Below, in pieces: positions 33,449 through 44,340 of a stretch of 64,000 nt of DNA. Below the pieces are notes generated by a model, which was given only the letters and a program-made list of their open reading frames with translations, did not search any database and was not told the DNA's origin. Within the stretch, counting starts at the first letter, position 1, and every line of letters starts with the position of its first letter. The DNA is from Avena insularis (lineage: Eukaryota; Streptophyta; Magnoliopsida; Poales; Poaceae). The DNA is taken from the NCBI GenBank assembly GCA_023614405.1, contig CM042685.1, forward strand, positions 235,083,661-235,147,660, read 5' to 3'. The position numbers and the translations under genes were made by a program.

Positions 33449-35383
33449 ATGGATAACCCACTTGGTTTTCTGTTTGGGAAAACTACTACCACTTCTAGGG
33501 TAGTAGATGAACCACCACCTATTGAAATAGATCCTTTTAAGATACCTACAAGTATTGTTAATCGTGTTATGGATAATTATTATTTTGGGGATGGAACTGC
33601 CCATCCTGGTGATCATTTGCTTTTTATCCATGAATTATGCGGGTTGTTTAAGTGTGCAGGTATCACAACTAAACAGGTGAAGAAGAAGTTAATCTCCATA
33701 TCTTTGAAAGGGAGAGCTGAAGAATGGTATAAGCTGCTGAAGAATGGACAATCCATGGACTGGGAGGAAATGGCATCTCTCTTTTATTCCAAATTCTATC
33801 TTCCCAGTGAGATTCATAAGGATAGAAATCTGATATATAACTTTTTGCCTCGTGATGGAGAGAGTACAACTCAAGCTTGGGGGAGATTGAAGTTACTAAT
33901 GCTTAAATGTCCTATTCATGAACTCCCTAACAATATTATTATCAATAACTTTTATGCTAGGCTTTCTCTTCATGATAAAGATTTGCTAGATGCTTCTTGT
34001 GCTGGATCATTCACACGTATGAAGGAAGAAGCTAAATGGGATCTCCTAGACCGTATTCAAGAGAACACTGAATCTTGGGAGAATGACAAAGGAAGAAAGT
34101 CAGGTATAAACTATGAGTATGAATGCATTAAACCTTTTATGGGAACTGATGACTTCTATGATATTAGTAATGAGTTTGGTCTTGATTCCCAAAGTATTTC
34201 CAATTGTTTTAAGGCTTTTGCCTCTTATATAGAAATTCCCAAGAAGAAGTGGAATAAGTACCATGCTCCTTATAAATATTTTGTTAGTCATGTTCCTGTT
34301 AGAAGCACTGAAGTTTGTACTACTAATCATATTGTGCATGAACCTTATGTTGAGAAAATACCTTTCCCAGCTAAGGTAAAGGAGTATTCTATGATTATTA
34401 GTGAAAATAGCAAAAGTGCAAAGAAAACTGTGGAGCCAGATGAGCAATTGAATATTGAACCTGTGGTAGCTATTGTGAAAGACCCTATCACTAGAAATAT
34501 AGAGGATGAGCACATTTTCTTCTATGAAGATGCTTCTAATATTATCTCTCATCCTAGTAAGGCTAGAAAAGCTAGTGTCCATGTGCTTTCTGTTAAAATT
34601 GGTGATCATTGCTACTATGGTTTATGTGATATTGTTACTAGTTCTAGTGCTATTCCTTATAAGCTTTACATGGAAATTATGCATGAGATTGGTCCTTGTG
34701 AGCTTGAGGACATTGATGTGGTTATTCACCTTGCAAATAAGGAAACCATTTGCCCTATTGGTATTGTAAGAGATGTGGAGGTGGTCTGTGGTAAGATTAA
34801 GTATCCTGCTGATTTTCTAGTGCTTAATTCTGCAGCTAGCAAAACTTGTCCTATCATTTTTGGTAGACCTTTCTTGAACACTTGTGGAGATATTATAAAT
34901 TGTAAGAAGGAAAAAGTTTTAACTAAGTTTGATGGAGATTCTTATGAGTTTAACTTTTCCAAATTTGCTAAAGCTCCTTGTGAGAATAGCTTGCCTAATA
35001 AAGATTTCAGGATGGAACAACTTGCTTCTATTGATCCAGTTTATGACCTTGGACCTCTTTTTGGTGACTGTAAGTATGCTCATTCTGATGATAAAGTTGT
35101 TGCCAGTGATAGTTATATTGTCAACTTTATTCAAAGTGCTACTGAAAGTTATTATGATATAGGCAACCATGGTTTTATGCATCTCAATAATGTTAAGTTT
35201 CCCCGTTTTATGTTGAAAGCTTTGAAGTTGCATCTGTTTTGTCTTCCTATGCTAGTGGCTTTTTGTTTCAAAAATTCGTTTTCTCATGATACCCCCATTC
35301 ATAGGAAGTGGGTTAGACTCAAATGTGTTGGTTATTTGCCTCTTGATGCTCTCTTTCACTTCAAATATTTATCTCCTATGTGA
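33449..35383 (+). CDS. Gag with C-terminal protease-like domain
   Basis: An open frame of 645 codons from MDNPLGFLFGK (chosen over an upstream ATG at 33413 that adds an atypical 12 residues). A Ty3 capsid domain occupies about residues 60-190 (LKGRAEEWYKLL, MASLFYSKFYLP, TQAWGRLKLLMLKCP). A variable middle follows, then a retropepsin-like domain: VKIGDHCYYGLCDIVTSSSAIPYKLY ends with the flap-side IIFGRPFLNTCG. Relatives have CD[IL]GA at the active site; here it is CDIVT, so the protease is probably inactive. No zinc knuckle is visible. The frame stops without pol. It could supply particles to an autonomous partner. Confidence 0.85.
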   Translation: MDNPLGFLFGKTTTTSRVVDEPPPIEIDPFKIPTSIVNRVMDNYYFGDGTAHPGDHLLFIHELCGLFKCAGITTKQVKKKLISISLKGRAEEWYKLLKNGQSMDWEEMASLFYSKFYLPSEIHKDRNLIYNFLPRDGESTTQAWGRLKLLMLKCPIHELPNNIIINNFYARLSLHDKDLLDASCAGSFTRMKEEAKWDLLDRIQENTESWENDKGRKSGINYEYECIKPFMGTDDFYDISNEFGLDSQSISNCFKAFASYIEIPKKKWNKYHAPYKYFVSHVPVRSTEVCTTNHIVHEPYVEKIPFPAKVKEYSMIISENSKSAKKTVEPDEQLNIEPVVAIVKDPITRNIEDEHIFFYEDASNIISHPSKARKASVHVLSVKIGDHCYYGLCDIVTSSSAIPYKLYMEIMHEIGPCELEDIDVVIHLANKETICPIGIVRDVEVVCGKIKYPADFLVLNSAASKTCPIIFGRPFLNTCGDIINCKKEKVLTKFDGDSYEFNFSKFAKAPCENSLPNKDFRMEQLASIDPVYDLGPLFGDCKYAHSDDKVVASDSYIVNFIQSATESYYDIGNHGFMHLNNVKFPRFMLKALKLHLFCLPMLVAFCFKNSFSHDTPIHRKWVRLKCVGYLPLDALFHFKYLSPM

Positions 35384-37073
35384 GCATCTTTGAAAGTTTC
35401 AAGCCTAACTTAAAGGCAATAAAGAAAAGTACTTGTTGGGAGATAACCCAAGAGTTTTGCCAGTCTTGGAATTTATTACCTCTATAATAACCGCTCCTTA
35501 CTTTTTTGTTTTGGTTTTTGTGTCAAGTTCAACTACTTTTGTGAAATAGAGGAGTTGTGAAAAGTGGCTGTCCTGGGACAGATTTTTGTGCTGTATTGTA
35601 AAAATTCATGACGAAGCTCAGTACGTCGGATGGATCTGTATTTTTTTGAGCTTGTTCTCCAGGTTGTTACCCAACTTTCATTAGTTATGCAATTTTTTAT
35701 TTGAGCAACATAAGGTTTTCCAAAAAATCAATCTTTACGTGCTGGTTTGTTTTGACAGATTTCTGCTATCATTTGCATTTGCCTCTTAAAGAAGCCTTTG
35801 TTTTGATAGATTTCAGTTGAAGTGTGCACCTAAAGGTTAAATTGTTTTTTCTTAAACTAATGTTGCCATTGAGTTTTGCGTGAGACCTTGTAGGAAAGGA
35901 AATTCCAGGAGAAGGAGAAAAGGAGTCTGCAAAGTTCGTTTTTGAATGGGTAAAAGTGGTGAAAACAGAAGGGAATCATAGCCTTCGGTACAGACTTTAG
36001 ATACTCCCCTAAGGCAGCGGAAGACTTCGAACCACTGACGAGTTTTGTGATAAGTACCATGCTTTAAGGATGAAGGTGGATATGCTTCAGAAGGAGAATA
36101 ACAGACTTCGTAAGATGCTGGAGGATTTTCTGATCCTTGACAAAAGAACACCACCACCGCCAAAGAAGTAATTCATCATCAGGTTTGGCATCCCCTTGGC
36201 TTGTTCCAAGCTTGGGGGAGTTCTGCGGTATCACAATCATTATCTTTTATCTTTTAGCTTTTTAGTGGATTCATATCTTTGGTAGAGGTGTTATCTTATA
36301 GTTTGGTTTGCATGTGGAAGTATCTCTCCTTTAGTTGATTATCTATGTATCCCTTCTGTGAGTGCCTTTATTGGAATATTAATGAGAAGTTTCATCTTTT
36401 ACTTTTTGCACTTCTTATTTTATTTTGCAATCTCTATTATATTATGTATCTTGTTGATCAGTATTGGTATCACTTTGGGATCATCAAGTGGATCTAAATT
36501 GGTTTTGGCAAACCAAGTTCTAGTCAGTAGCAACACTTTTTGAGGTTTGAAAGAAAAAGAGAAAAATCTTATAGGTATTTTGTATCATTTATTTTCTTTC
36601 TTGTTGGCTCATAAGCTTAGTATTATTTATTTAAGATCTTTTGTGTCTTCAAGGAATATTGCATGTTTGGCTTTATTACTTGTATGTTTGCTTGTTTCTT
36701 TCAACTCTCTTGCTTGCTATCCAGCTTTGCTAGCCAAAAACCTGTTTTGAGAAGGCATACTTCTCATATTTCCAAATCCCTTTGAACAAAAACCTTTGCC
36801 ACTTGTGTCCACTATATCTACCTAGTAGCTTCTACTATTCCTAGCAAATTCTCAAGCTTCATCTATCTTTCAAATTAAAAAGTATTTTGTTATGTGAAAA
36901 CTAGTTAGTAAAGATCTCACGAACTTGATGGCACACCTTATTTTCTTGCCCCTAATAGACTTGAACCATTGTGTCATCGAAGTTGTATATGCTTGCATTT
37001 ATACGTTGGGATTAGCAGAACCGTGCTGTCACCGGGAACGCTTTCAACATTGCACTTGTACTTTGTACACAGT
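35384..37073 (+). other. 3' non-coding region of the gag-protease Ty3 element
   Basis: No gene. It includes a CTTGTTGGGAGATAACCCAA stem-like block just after gag (near 35430) and a polypurine tract AAGCTTGGGGGAG at 36208-36220. From there about 850 bp run to the Sirevirus B insertion without reaching the LTR, so the element's 3' tail is long. Confidence 0.65.
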
Positions 37074-37492
37074 TGAAAGGACTATATCTTTCCATGTTGT
37101 ATTTGGTGTTAATGATAATCCCATTTGTGTTTTAATTGTGCACTTGAGTTTCAGGGGAAACGTTGTTGATGTCTCCTTCAAATGTGGTGGATGCTCTCTT
37201 GGGATCTCATGAAGACGGTGGCCTTTTAGTTTTCTCCTACTTTCTCTCCGGTTGTTGTTTTTAGGTCACCGTACTATTAAGAGGGGGTCCATCTTGGAAG
37301 GCTGTGGGAAATCACTTGTTCTTGCACAAACCTATATGCACCGCCTCAACCATCCTACTATACGGTTAGAGAGTGTGTCTGTTCTGTTGGAGCCTTCTGT
37401 GTCTCACCGAAACTTCCGGCATGGCGCCGGAAGTTCCGCTCAGGCCTTTTTCTGTGGGTTGATCTGAGCCTTGTTCCGATCGTAGTTCCGCC

Positions 37493-37760
37493 CCAAGTTC
37501 CGCTGGTGAATCAGTAACCTAGTGTATGTAGTGTTCTATTTGCCGTAACTTGGGCCGGAACTTGCATCGGAACTTGCCCTGACAGAAAGTCCTGAGCGGA
37601 ACTTCCGCCCAGACGCCGGAACTTCCGGCCAGATTTGGCTCGCGACCCAAAACTTCCACCCCTAGTTCTGCTCCAAGTTCCGCTGAAGGGTCAGTAACCT
37701 TCTGTTTGAAGTGTTCTATTTTCCAGAACTTGGGTCGGAACTTGCATCGGAAGTTCACCA
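37493..37760 (+). repeat. ~80-bp direct duplication inside the LTR, offset 180 bp
   Basis: The block CCAAGTTCCGCTG ... CGGAACTTGCATCGGAA occurs at 37493-37571 and 37673-37751, about 85% alike by eye. It shows how the palindrome array was expanded by segmental duplication. Confidence 0.8.
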
Positions 37761-37800
37761 GAACTTCTGGTCTGTTTTGACCGGAACTTCCGGTTGAGCT

Positions 37801-37868
37801 TTTGAGCAGGCATCAACGGTCTGATGACCGTTGGAGCGGGCGTCAACGGTCTGATGACCGTTGGAGCC
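37801..37868 (+). repeat. Short direct repeat in LTR
   Basis: CATCAACGGTCTGATGACCGTTGGAGC-type units occur twice in tandem (37811 and 37841), offset 30 bp. Each contains an inverted repeat AACGGTC...GACCGTT, another dyad near the TATA box. Confidence 0.75.
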
Positions 37869-37942
37869 AGGCTGGGCGGAACTTTCGGCTTCTCACCAGA
37901 ACTTCCGGTGAGGTCGCGGTAAAGCAGTTCGGTCCAGTGGGG

Positions 37943-37951
37943 CTATTTAAG
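37943..37951 (+). promoter_or_regulatory. TATA-like box of the Sirevirus B LTR
   Basis: CTATTTAAG in context GGGG-CTATTTAAG-GCACC, just downstream of array B1, the same relative place as CTATAAA in Sirevirus A. Confidence 0.5.
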
Positions 37952-38665
37952 GCACCTCTCTTGTTCCTCCCGTTCTCTCTCGAATTTTTCTCTCTCCTCC
38001 ATTAATGCTTGAGCTTCATCTCACTAGATCTCTCTCTCTAGCCACTAAAATGACTTGATCTTTTGAGAGGTGAGGGAGGTGACCTAGATCTACACTTCCA
38101 CCAAAGAAGATTTGATTTCCCCCACCCATCCTTTGTGGATCTTGTTGTTCTTGGGTTTCTTCAAACCCTAGACGGTGTAGGGCATCCTCGGAGCTAAGGC
38201 TTGTGTTGTAAAGCTTCGAGGTGTCGTTGGGGCCTCCAATTGAGTTGTGAAGCCTCCCCCTCAACCTTGGTGTAAAGGTTTTGGTTGGCGCCTTCAAGGT
38301 CACCGGTTAGTGGATTGTGAGGCCTCCTTTGTGGGGGAGCTCACCGGAGAAGAAGGTGAGGCCTTTGTGGCGCTCGGGTGACCTTGTGTGGCCCCGACAC
38401 CTCTCCAACATAGACGTAGCTCCTTGGGAGTGAACTACGGGAATTACATCTCCGTGTCCCCGCTCCGGTTATTTTGTTCCCTTCCTTTACTTCTTGCTAT
38501 TTACCGTTTTTGTGGTTGGTGTTTGTTTTCTTGCATTTAGGTTGTTCACTTAGTTGCATCTCTAGATAACTTTCCTTCTCGTTGAGCCTAAAAGTGAGAA
38601 ACAAATTAAAATTGGGTAGATGCCTATTCACCCCCCTCTAGTCGTATCAAGTCGGTACTTTCAAT

Positions 38666-38677
38666 TGGTATCAGAGC
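38666..38677 (+). other. Primer binding site, initiator Met-tRNA
   Basis: TGGTATCAGAGC, two bases after the LTR end at 38663. Confidence 0.92.
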
Positions 38678-38714
38678 CAAGGCTCTTATTTCGGGCTTTA
38701 CCGCCTAAGAGACT

Positions 38715-40622
38715 ATGGCCGACGAAGGGGGTAGTGAAACCGAAAAATCCAAGAACTTGGCCACTATGGATGACCTCAAGCAATTGGAGTCGTCCATTAT
38801 GTCCAAGTTCGAGGAAATGATGACTATCTTGCAGTCTCTCAAGCCAAACCCCATGGTTGCTCTTGACACACCCCAACCCACCGAGCTTCCTCCCACCCTT
38901 ACGGTGTCCGCCCCCGGGGTAACTCCCGCGGCCGCCACCACTCGCCTGGGACTTGGTTTTGTTGCTCAAACCTCTACCAAGGTTCCAAGTGAGAACACCG
39001 AGGAGCCCGAGAACCCAACTTCCAAAGAGGAAAATGGAGGAAAGGACTACTCGGCGGTACCCCCACCGCCAAAGTACACTCCGGATCCACCCATTCACAT
39101 GCCACACACCATTCCTCAAGGAGCACCACCCATGCTAGATACTTCTAATTTCGCCAATTGGCAATATCTAATGCGCTCACATATTTCCAGCTCTTCTATT
39201 GAGTTAATGAGGATTGTGGAGGATGGATTCTCTCCATATGACCCAAATAAGTTGACATGAGGTGAAGTGGTGGACAAGCAACTCAATGCCACAACTTTGG
39301 GGATGATTCAAAAGGCTTTGACTCCAAAGGACTTTGCTCACATTCGCCAATTCGACACCGCCAAGGGAGCTTGGGATCAACTCACCGAGCTCTTTGTTGG
39401 GAATGCAAGCATCCAAAGCTCCAAGTTTGATGAAATCAACAACGAGTGCGATGGTTTCGCAATGCAAGATGATGAGACCCCCGAAGACATGTATAGGCGC
39501 CTTAAGGTCCTTTGTTCCACTATGAGGGGCCTTGGGGCCCACTATGTTGATGACAAGTTTATGAAGAGGAAGTTCATCCAAGATCTCCTTCCGTTTGAAG
39601 AACAAAAGCTCAACTCTATCAAGGGAAGAATCAACTTTCACCTAATGACCTCCCAAGAAGTCTTGAGTGAAGTAATTGCCATGACTATTGCCAAGAAGAA
39701 TGCGGAGTCCGCTCGAGCTAGGGCCATTGGGTCAACCAAAGTGAATCTTGCTTTGAAGGCCAAGGCTATTGAAGTTGATGATGATGATGATACATCAAGT
39801 GAGTGGTCTCAAGAGGATCTCAAATGTGCCTTCAACAAACATCTTGCTCTCGCTTCAAGGGCCTTTTGGAACAAGTTCGGATTCAAGTCAAGATCAAGGG
39901 ACAACTCAAGATTCAACTCACCCAACAAGTCTCCCAAGGCAAGGTCGTGCTACAATTGCAACGACAAGAGTCACTTCGTGGCCAAGTGTCCCTTTGAGAA
40001 CCGTGAAGACAATGGTGGTCGTCTCATTCGCAAGATCAAGTCAAGAACTCCTCATCCCTTGAACAAGAACTATGCCGTCAAGAACGTCACTAACAAGGAA
40101 CGAGCAATTATGGTCCATGAAGAATACCTTTCGGGCACGGATGAAGATGATGATGATGAAGTTCATGGTGGAGATATTGTGGGAGTTGCTGCTATTGCTA
40201 CTACCTCAACTCCACGTCTATCCCTCTTCGACTCGCCAAATGAAAATGTTATCTCCTCCAACCAAAAGTGCTTCATGTCCAAGGCCACCGAGGTAACACC
40301 GAAACCCACTCCTCAACCTATCTCTAGTGAGCCTTCCTCTATTGATCTTGTTGGTCTAGAGGTGAAGAAAGAGATGATTGACATGTGTGAATTTGTTGCT
40401 ACCTTAGATGAAGAAACTAAAACTTGTTTTGAGTCCTTGCTTGCACAACTTGACAATGCTAGGGATGCCTTAGATGAAAAGGAAGAACTTCTTGACTTGC
40501 TAAGTAAAAATGAAAGAGATGCCGCCGATGAAATTGCTTCTCTCACTCAAAGTCTTGAGGATGAACAAAATATGAGAATTAATCTTGAAGAAAATGTGTC
40601 TAAGCTTGTAGATGATCATAAC
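38715..40622 (+). pseudogene. gag of Sirevirus B, N-terminal part
   Basis: Starts ATG GCC GAC 37 bp after the primer site. One frame, with a single TGA at 39258 where Sirevirus A has Arg. It shows APPMLDTSNFANWQYLMRSH, the capsid region (AKGAWDQLTELFVGN, MTSQEVLSEV), a CCHC knuckle CYNCNDKSHFVAKCPFENR and a coiled coil (DEKEELLDLL, TQSLEDEQNMRINL). It breaks at residues VDDHN where BARE/Angela inserted; the residues after 40622 are LTR. The remainder resumes at 49347. Confidence 0.92.
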
Positions 40623-42332
40623 TGTTGGAATTATGCCCTAGAGGAAATAATAAAGATGTTATTATTATAATTCTTATTCATGATAAAGTTTATATTCCAT
40701 GCTAGAATTGTATTAAGCGGAAACTTTAATACTTGTGTGGTTTGTGAACAACACCGTGTCCCTAGTACGCCTCTATGGACTAGCTCATTGATCAATGATG
40801 GTTAAGGTTTCCTAACCATAGACATGAGTTGTCAATTGATAATGAGATCATATCATTGGGAGAATGATATGGTGGACAGACCCAAACTAAGCAAAGCTAT
40901 TAGATCGTTTCATCGTGTTCGTCTTTGCGAAGCTTTTCTCATGTCAAATATTGTATTCCTTAGACCATGAGATAATACAACTCCATGGTATCGGAAGAAA
41001 GCTTTGAGGTCATCAAACGTCATCCTATGAGAGGGTGATCATAAAGGTGTCTCTCAGGTGATCGGAAAGTATCTGTTGGGTTGTATGTATCGAGATGGGA
41101 TTTGTCCCTCCCAAGTCGGAGAGATATGCTTCGGGCCCACTCGGTAATCGATATCAACACCGCTTGCAAGCATGTGGTTAAGGAGTTAATCACAAAGTGA
41201 TATCGGATTACGGAACGAGTAAAGTACTTGTTGTGAACGAGATTGAACTAGGTATGACGATACCGACGATCGAATCTCGGGCAAGTAAAATATCGCGAGA
41301 CGAAGGGAATATATATATGGGATTGATTGAATCCTGGCATCGTGGTTCATCCGATATGATCATCGATGAATGTGTGGGAGTCAATATGGGTGCCCAGACC
41401 CCGCTGTTGATTATTGATAGAAGATCATGTCTGCATATTCTCGAACCCGCAGGGTCACACACTTAACGTGTCTCGACGCTAGGATAGATTGGATAATTGG
41501 TTTATGAATTTTTGTTCGGAGTCTCGGATGGGATCCGGGATATCACGAGAGGTTCCGGAATGGTCCGGAGAATAAGATTCATATAAGGCAGTGCAGTTTT
41601 TGGAGTTCGGAATAGTTCCGGGTTAATCGGTATTGTACTAGAAGCTTCTAGAACCTTCCGGAAGGGGACCAACGTGGCCCCACCTTCCGGGAGGGGGCAT
41701 GGGACTATGAGGGAGTGTCCTGGCCGCATTGGGCCAGGGGCACAAGGCCCCATAGGGCCCAGCCGATCCTAGATAAGTTTAAATCGTTTAAACTAGAGAT
41801 AAGATAGGGTTTCTAGAAGGGAGAGTTTAAATCGTTTAAACTAGAGATAGGCTTGGAGGATGGGCAATGGCAGCACCCCCTCTATATAGAGGGCTGGTGC
41901 GCCCCCTCCCCACACACATCTCCCTCCAAGCCCTAGTAGCCCTGCTGCCTTCCTCTCTCCCTCCCGACTGTTTGCAGGCGAAGCCCTGCTGCAGAAATTC
42001 TCCACCATATACACCACGCCGTCGTGTTGTAGATCCAATCTATCTCTCCACCCTACTTGCTGGTCCGAGGAAGGAGGAGACGTCGAGGTTCTGCACGTGT
42101 GCATCTCACGGAGGCACCGCCACTTGTGGTGCTAGATCGGATCGGATCGCGAGGAGAAGCGAGTACGACTACATCACCCACGTTCCGATGAACGTTCCGC
42201 TGTGCGAATCTTCAAGGGTATGAAGATCTAATCCAATCTCTCTCGTTGTTTGCATCTCCTAGATTAGATCTTGGCTTTCCCTCTGTTCGCTTCCGTAGAA
42301 AAATTTGATTTACTATGCTGCGAAACCCTTTA
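40623..42332 (+). repeat. 5' LTR, BARE/Angela element
   Basis: 1710 bp, TGTTGGAATTATGCCC to AAACCCTTTA, followed by G-TGGTATCAGAGC. Near-identical to 47493-49195, with small indels mainly after 48000. Contains the 26-bp duplication described separately. Confidence 0.95.
41776..41849 (+). repeat. 26-bp direct repeat with GTTTAAAC palindromes
   Basis: AGTTTAAATCGTTTAAACTA... occurs at 41776-41801 and 41824-41849, and likewise in the other LTR at 48624-48649 and 48672-48697. The unit holds the palindrome GTTTAAAC and sits about 40 bp before the TATA-like CTATATAGAG (41880). Confidence 0.85.
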
Positions 42333-42333
42333 G

Positions 42334-42345
42334 TGGTATCAGAGC
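42334..42345 (+). other. Primer binding site, initiator Met-tRNA
   Basis: TGGTATCAGAGC, one base after the 5' LTR of the BARE/Angela element. Confidence 0.93.
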
Positions 42346-43536
42346 TAGATCTATGCGTAGATGTGATTCACGAGTAGAACGCAACATGGTTGTTGCGGGC
42401 GTTGATGTTTTCTGTTGCAAGCCTCTTGTTTGTGTTCTTCTTATGACGCGGGATAGTGAGATTGAAGCGGTCCAGCCAACCTTCTGCGACGTCGTTCATG
42501 AGACCGGCTCCGCACTTGACGTGTGGCTTGTACCACACATGCGGCTGGTGGATGTCAGTTTCTCTCACTATAGTTGTCATGGGATTAACACCGGAGTTTG
42601 GCAACCATAATATCACCGTTGTGGCTTTCCGTAGGTAAGAATCGTTCTTAGCATCTACTCCCATAAGCCACGTAAAACATGCAACAACAAAGTAGAGGCG
42701 TCTAACTTGTTTTTGCGAGTGTTTTCGTGATATGGTATGGCCCAAGATGTGATGTGTATATTGTATGCGATGATCATGTTTTGTAATGTTTCACGACTTG
42801 CATGTCGATGAGTACACAACGGCGAGAGCCATATGGTTGTCTTTATAATTGTGTATGACCTACGAGTCAACTTCTTATACGCCATGTAATAGCTTTACTT
42901 TATCGCTAAGTAGTTAGCAATAGTTGTAGTTGCTATTCGTGGTGGAGGCAATCATGGTGGAGTGATGGAGATCATGCCGGAACGCACAAGATGGAGATCA
43001 TTGCGAAGATTGGCTATACCATGTCACATAAAGTTATATGCATGTGATGTTTATCCTTTTATGTATCTTATTATGCTTAGATGACGGTAGCATTATAAGA
43101 TGATTCCTCACTTAAAGATCAAGATAAAACTGTTCTCCCCAAGTATACACCGTTGCGAAAGTTCGTGTCCAAGCATCACGTGATGATCGGGTGCTATAGA
43201 CTCTACGCTCACATACAACGGGTGCAAGCCAGTTTTACACGCTGAAATACTTGGGTCTAACTTGACAAGCCTAGCATGTACAGACATGGCCTCGGAACAC
43301 AAGAACCGAAAGGTTAAGCATGAGTCATATGAATGATATGATCGACACTTCGTTGTCCACCATTGAAACCACATCTCTTCTCGTGATGATCGGATTAGGT
43401 GTGGTGAATTTGGATCGTGTTCACTAAACAACTTGAGGGATGTTGAATTTAGTGGGAGTTCATCTAGTAATTTGATTAAGTTGAACTATTTATCATGAAC
43501 ATAGTCTAAATTGTACTTGCAAATACTGTAGATCAC
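42346..43536 (+). other. Untranslated leader of the BARE/Angela element
   Basis: About 1.2 kb without a gene, with many short upstream ATG frames. Long leaders are usual in BARE-1. Its first 66 bp are repeated after the 3' LTR (49209-49274). Confidence 0.7.
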
Positions 43537-44340
43537 ATGGCCAAGTCCAACTTCAACTTCAACGTTTTTTGAGAAAGAAAAGCTTAGAAATAATGGGTCT
43601 AACTTCACCAACTGGTTCCACAATCTAAGAATCATTCTCGGCGGACAAAGGACTATGTCCTTGGGAAGCGTTAGGTGACCCCCTGCAAGAATCATGGCGC
43701 TGATGAGAAAGCTTTCTATCGATCGGCGCAAAGATGATTATGGTGTGATTAAGAGCACCATGTTGTTTGCTATGGAAGAACTTCAAAATCGTTTTGAAAA
43801 CTATCCGGGCCCTTTGAGATTCTCGAGCTGAAAACCATGTTTCAGACTCAGGCCCGTTACGAGAAATATGAGATCTCAGAAGTTCTTTAAGCGCAAGATG
43901 GAGGAAGGGAGTTCGTTAGTGAGCACGCCATTAAGATGTCGGGCTACACTCAACGCCTTGAGCAACTGGATCGCAAGATTCGGAGGAGCTCAAGATTGAC
44001 AGGTTCTGCAATCACTCCTCCCAGCTACAAAAGTTTTGTAGTGACTCATAATCAGATTGGTTCCATCGATACGATCACCGAGCTCTTCGAAAGCTGAAGG
44101 CTGCGGAGGTGGACATCAAGAAGGATAATCATGTGTTGATGGTCAACAAGCCCTCCTTTAAGAAAGGTAAAGGTGCAAAGAAGCCCTTCAAGCGGCGGCA
44201 AGCGCGTTGCCCTCACGAGAAGAAGCTCAAGTCTGGACCCAAGCCAGAAACTGAGTGCTTCTATTGCAAGGACAAGGGTCACTGGAAGCGCAACTGTCCG
44301 AAGTACTTAGCGGACAAGAAGGCTGGCACCATCAAAGGTA
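43537..44340 (+). pseudogene. gag of BARE/Angela
   Basis: Begins MAKSNFNFNVF as in BARE-type Gag, then FTNWFHNLRIIL. A stop occurs after 11 codons and the frame shifts several times through 43600-44100. The C-terminal part (from 44109) carries KPSFKKGKGAKKPFKR and the CCHC knuckle CFYCKDKGHWKRNCPKY. Badly decayed compared with the pol part. Confidence 0.85.

Larger units (their letters stand above)
31828..37073 (+). mobile_element. Gag-protease Ty3 element (Athila-like), 3' LTR not in window
   Basis: A 1.5-kb LTR, an Asp-tRNA-type primer site, one long gag-protease frame, then about 1.7 kb without genes. There is no reverse transcriptase or integrase, so it is non-autonomous. It is inserted in the 3' region of Sirevirus A (flank GTGGG, 31823-31827) and interrupted on the right by Sirevirus B at 37074. 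Its 3' LTR (second TGATACGTCC) should lie beyond the window. Confidence 0.88.
37406..37912 (+). repeat. Palindrome array B1 (CCGGAAGTTCCGG type)
   Basis: At least seven copies of a 13-bp dyad, CCGGAA-[G/C]-TTCCGG, exact or with one or two changes, at about 37407, 37427, 37597, 37616, 37781, 37876 and 37898. Many half-sites (CGGAACTT) lie between. The array ends some 30 bp before the TATA-like site at 37943, the same position as array A1 in Sirevirus A. Confidence 0.9.
37074..38663 (+). repeat. 5' LTR of Sirevirus B
   Basis: 1590 bp from TGAAAGGACTATATC to GTACTTTCA, directly before AT-TGGTATCAGAGC. The start and end resemble the Sirevirus A LTR (TGAAAG..., CCTATTCACCCCC). It contains palindrome array B1, an internal 180-bp duplication and a TATA-like CTATTTAAG (37943-37951). 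Confidence 0.88.

Noticed and set aside
36358..36750. Short hydrophobic open frames (61 and 67 codons) in the Ty3 3' region
   Set aside because: AT-rich DNA readily gives Leu/Phe/Ile-rich frames. No start context, homolog or conservation is visible.
41867..42223. 118-codon frame in the BARE/Angela LTR
   Set aside because: LTR leader sequence; not kept in the 3' LTR copy.
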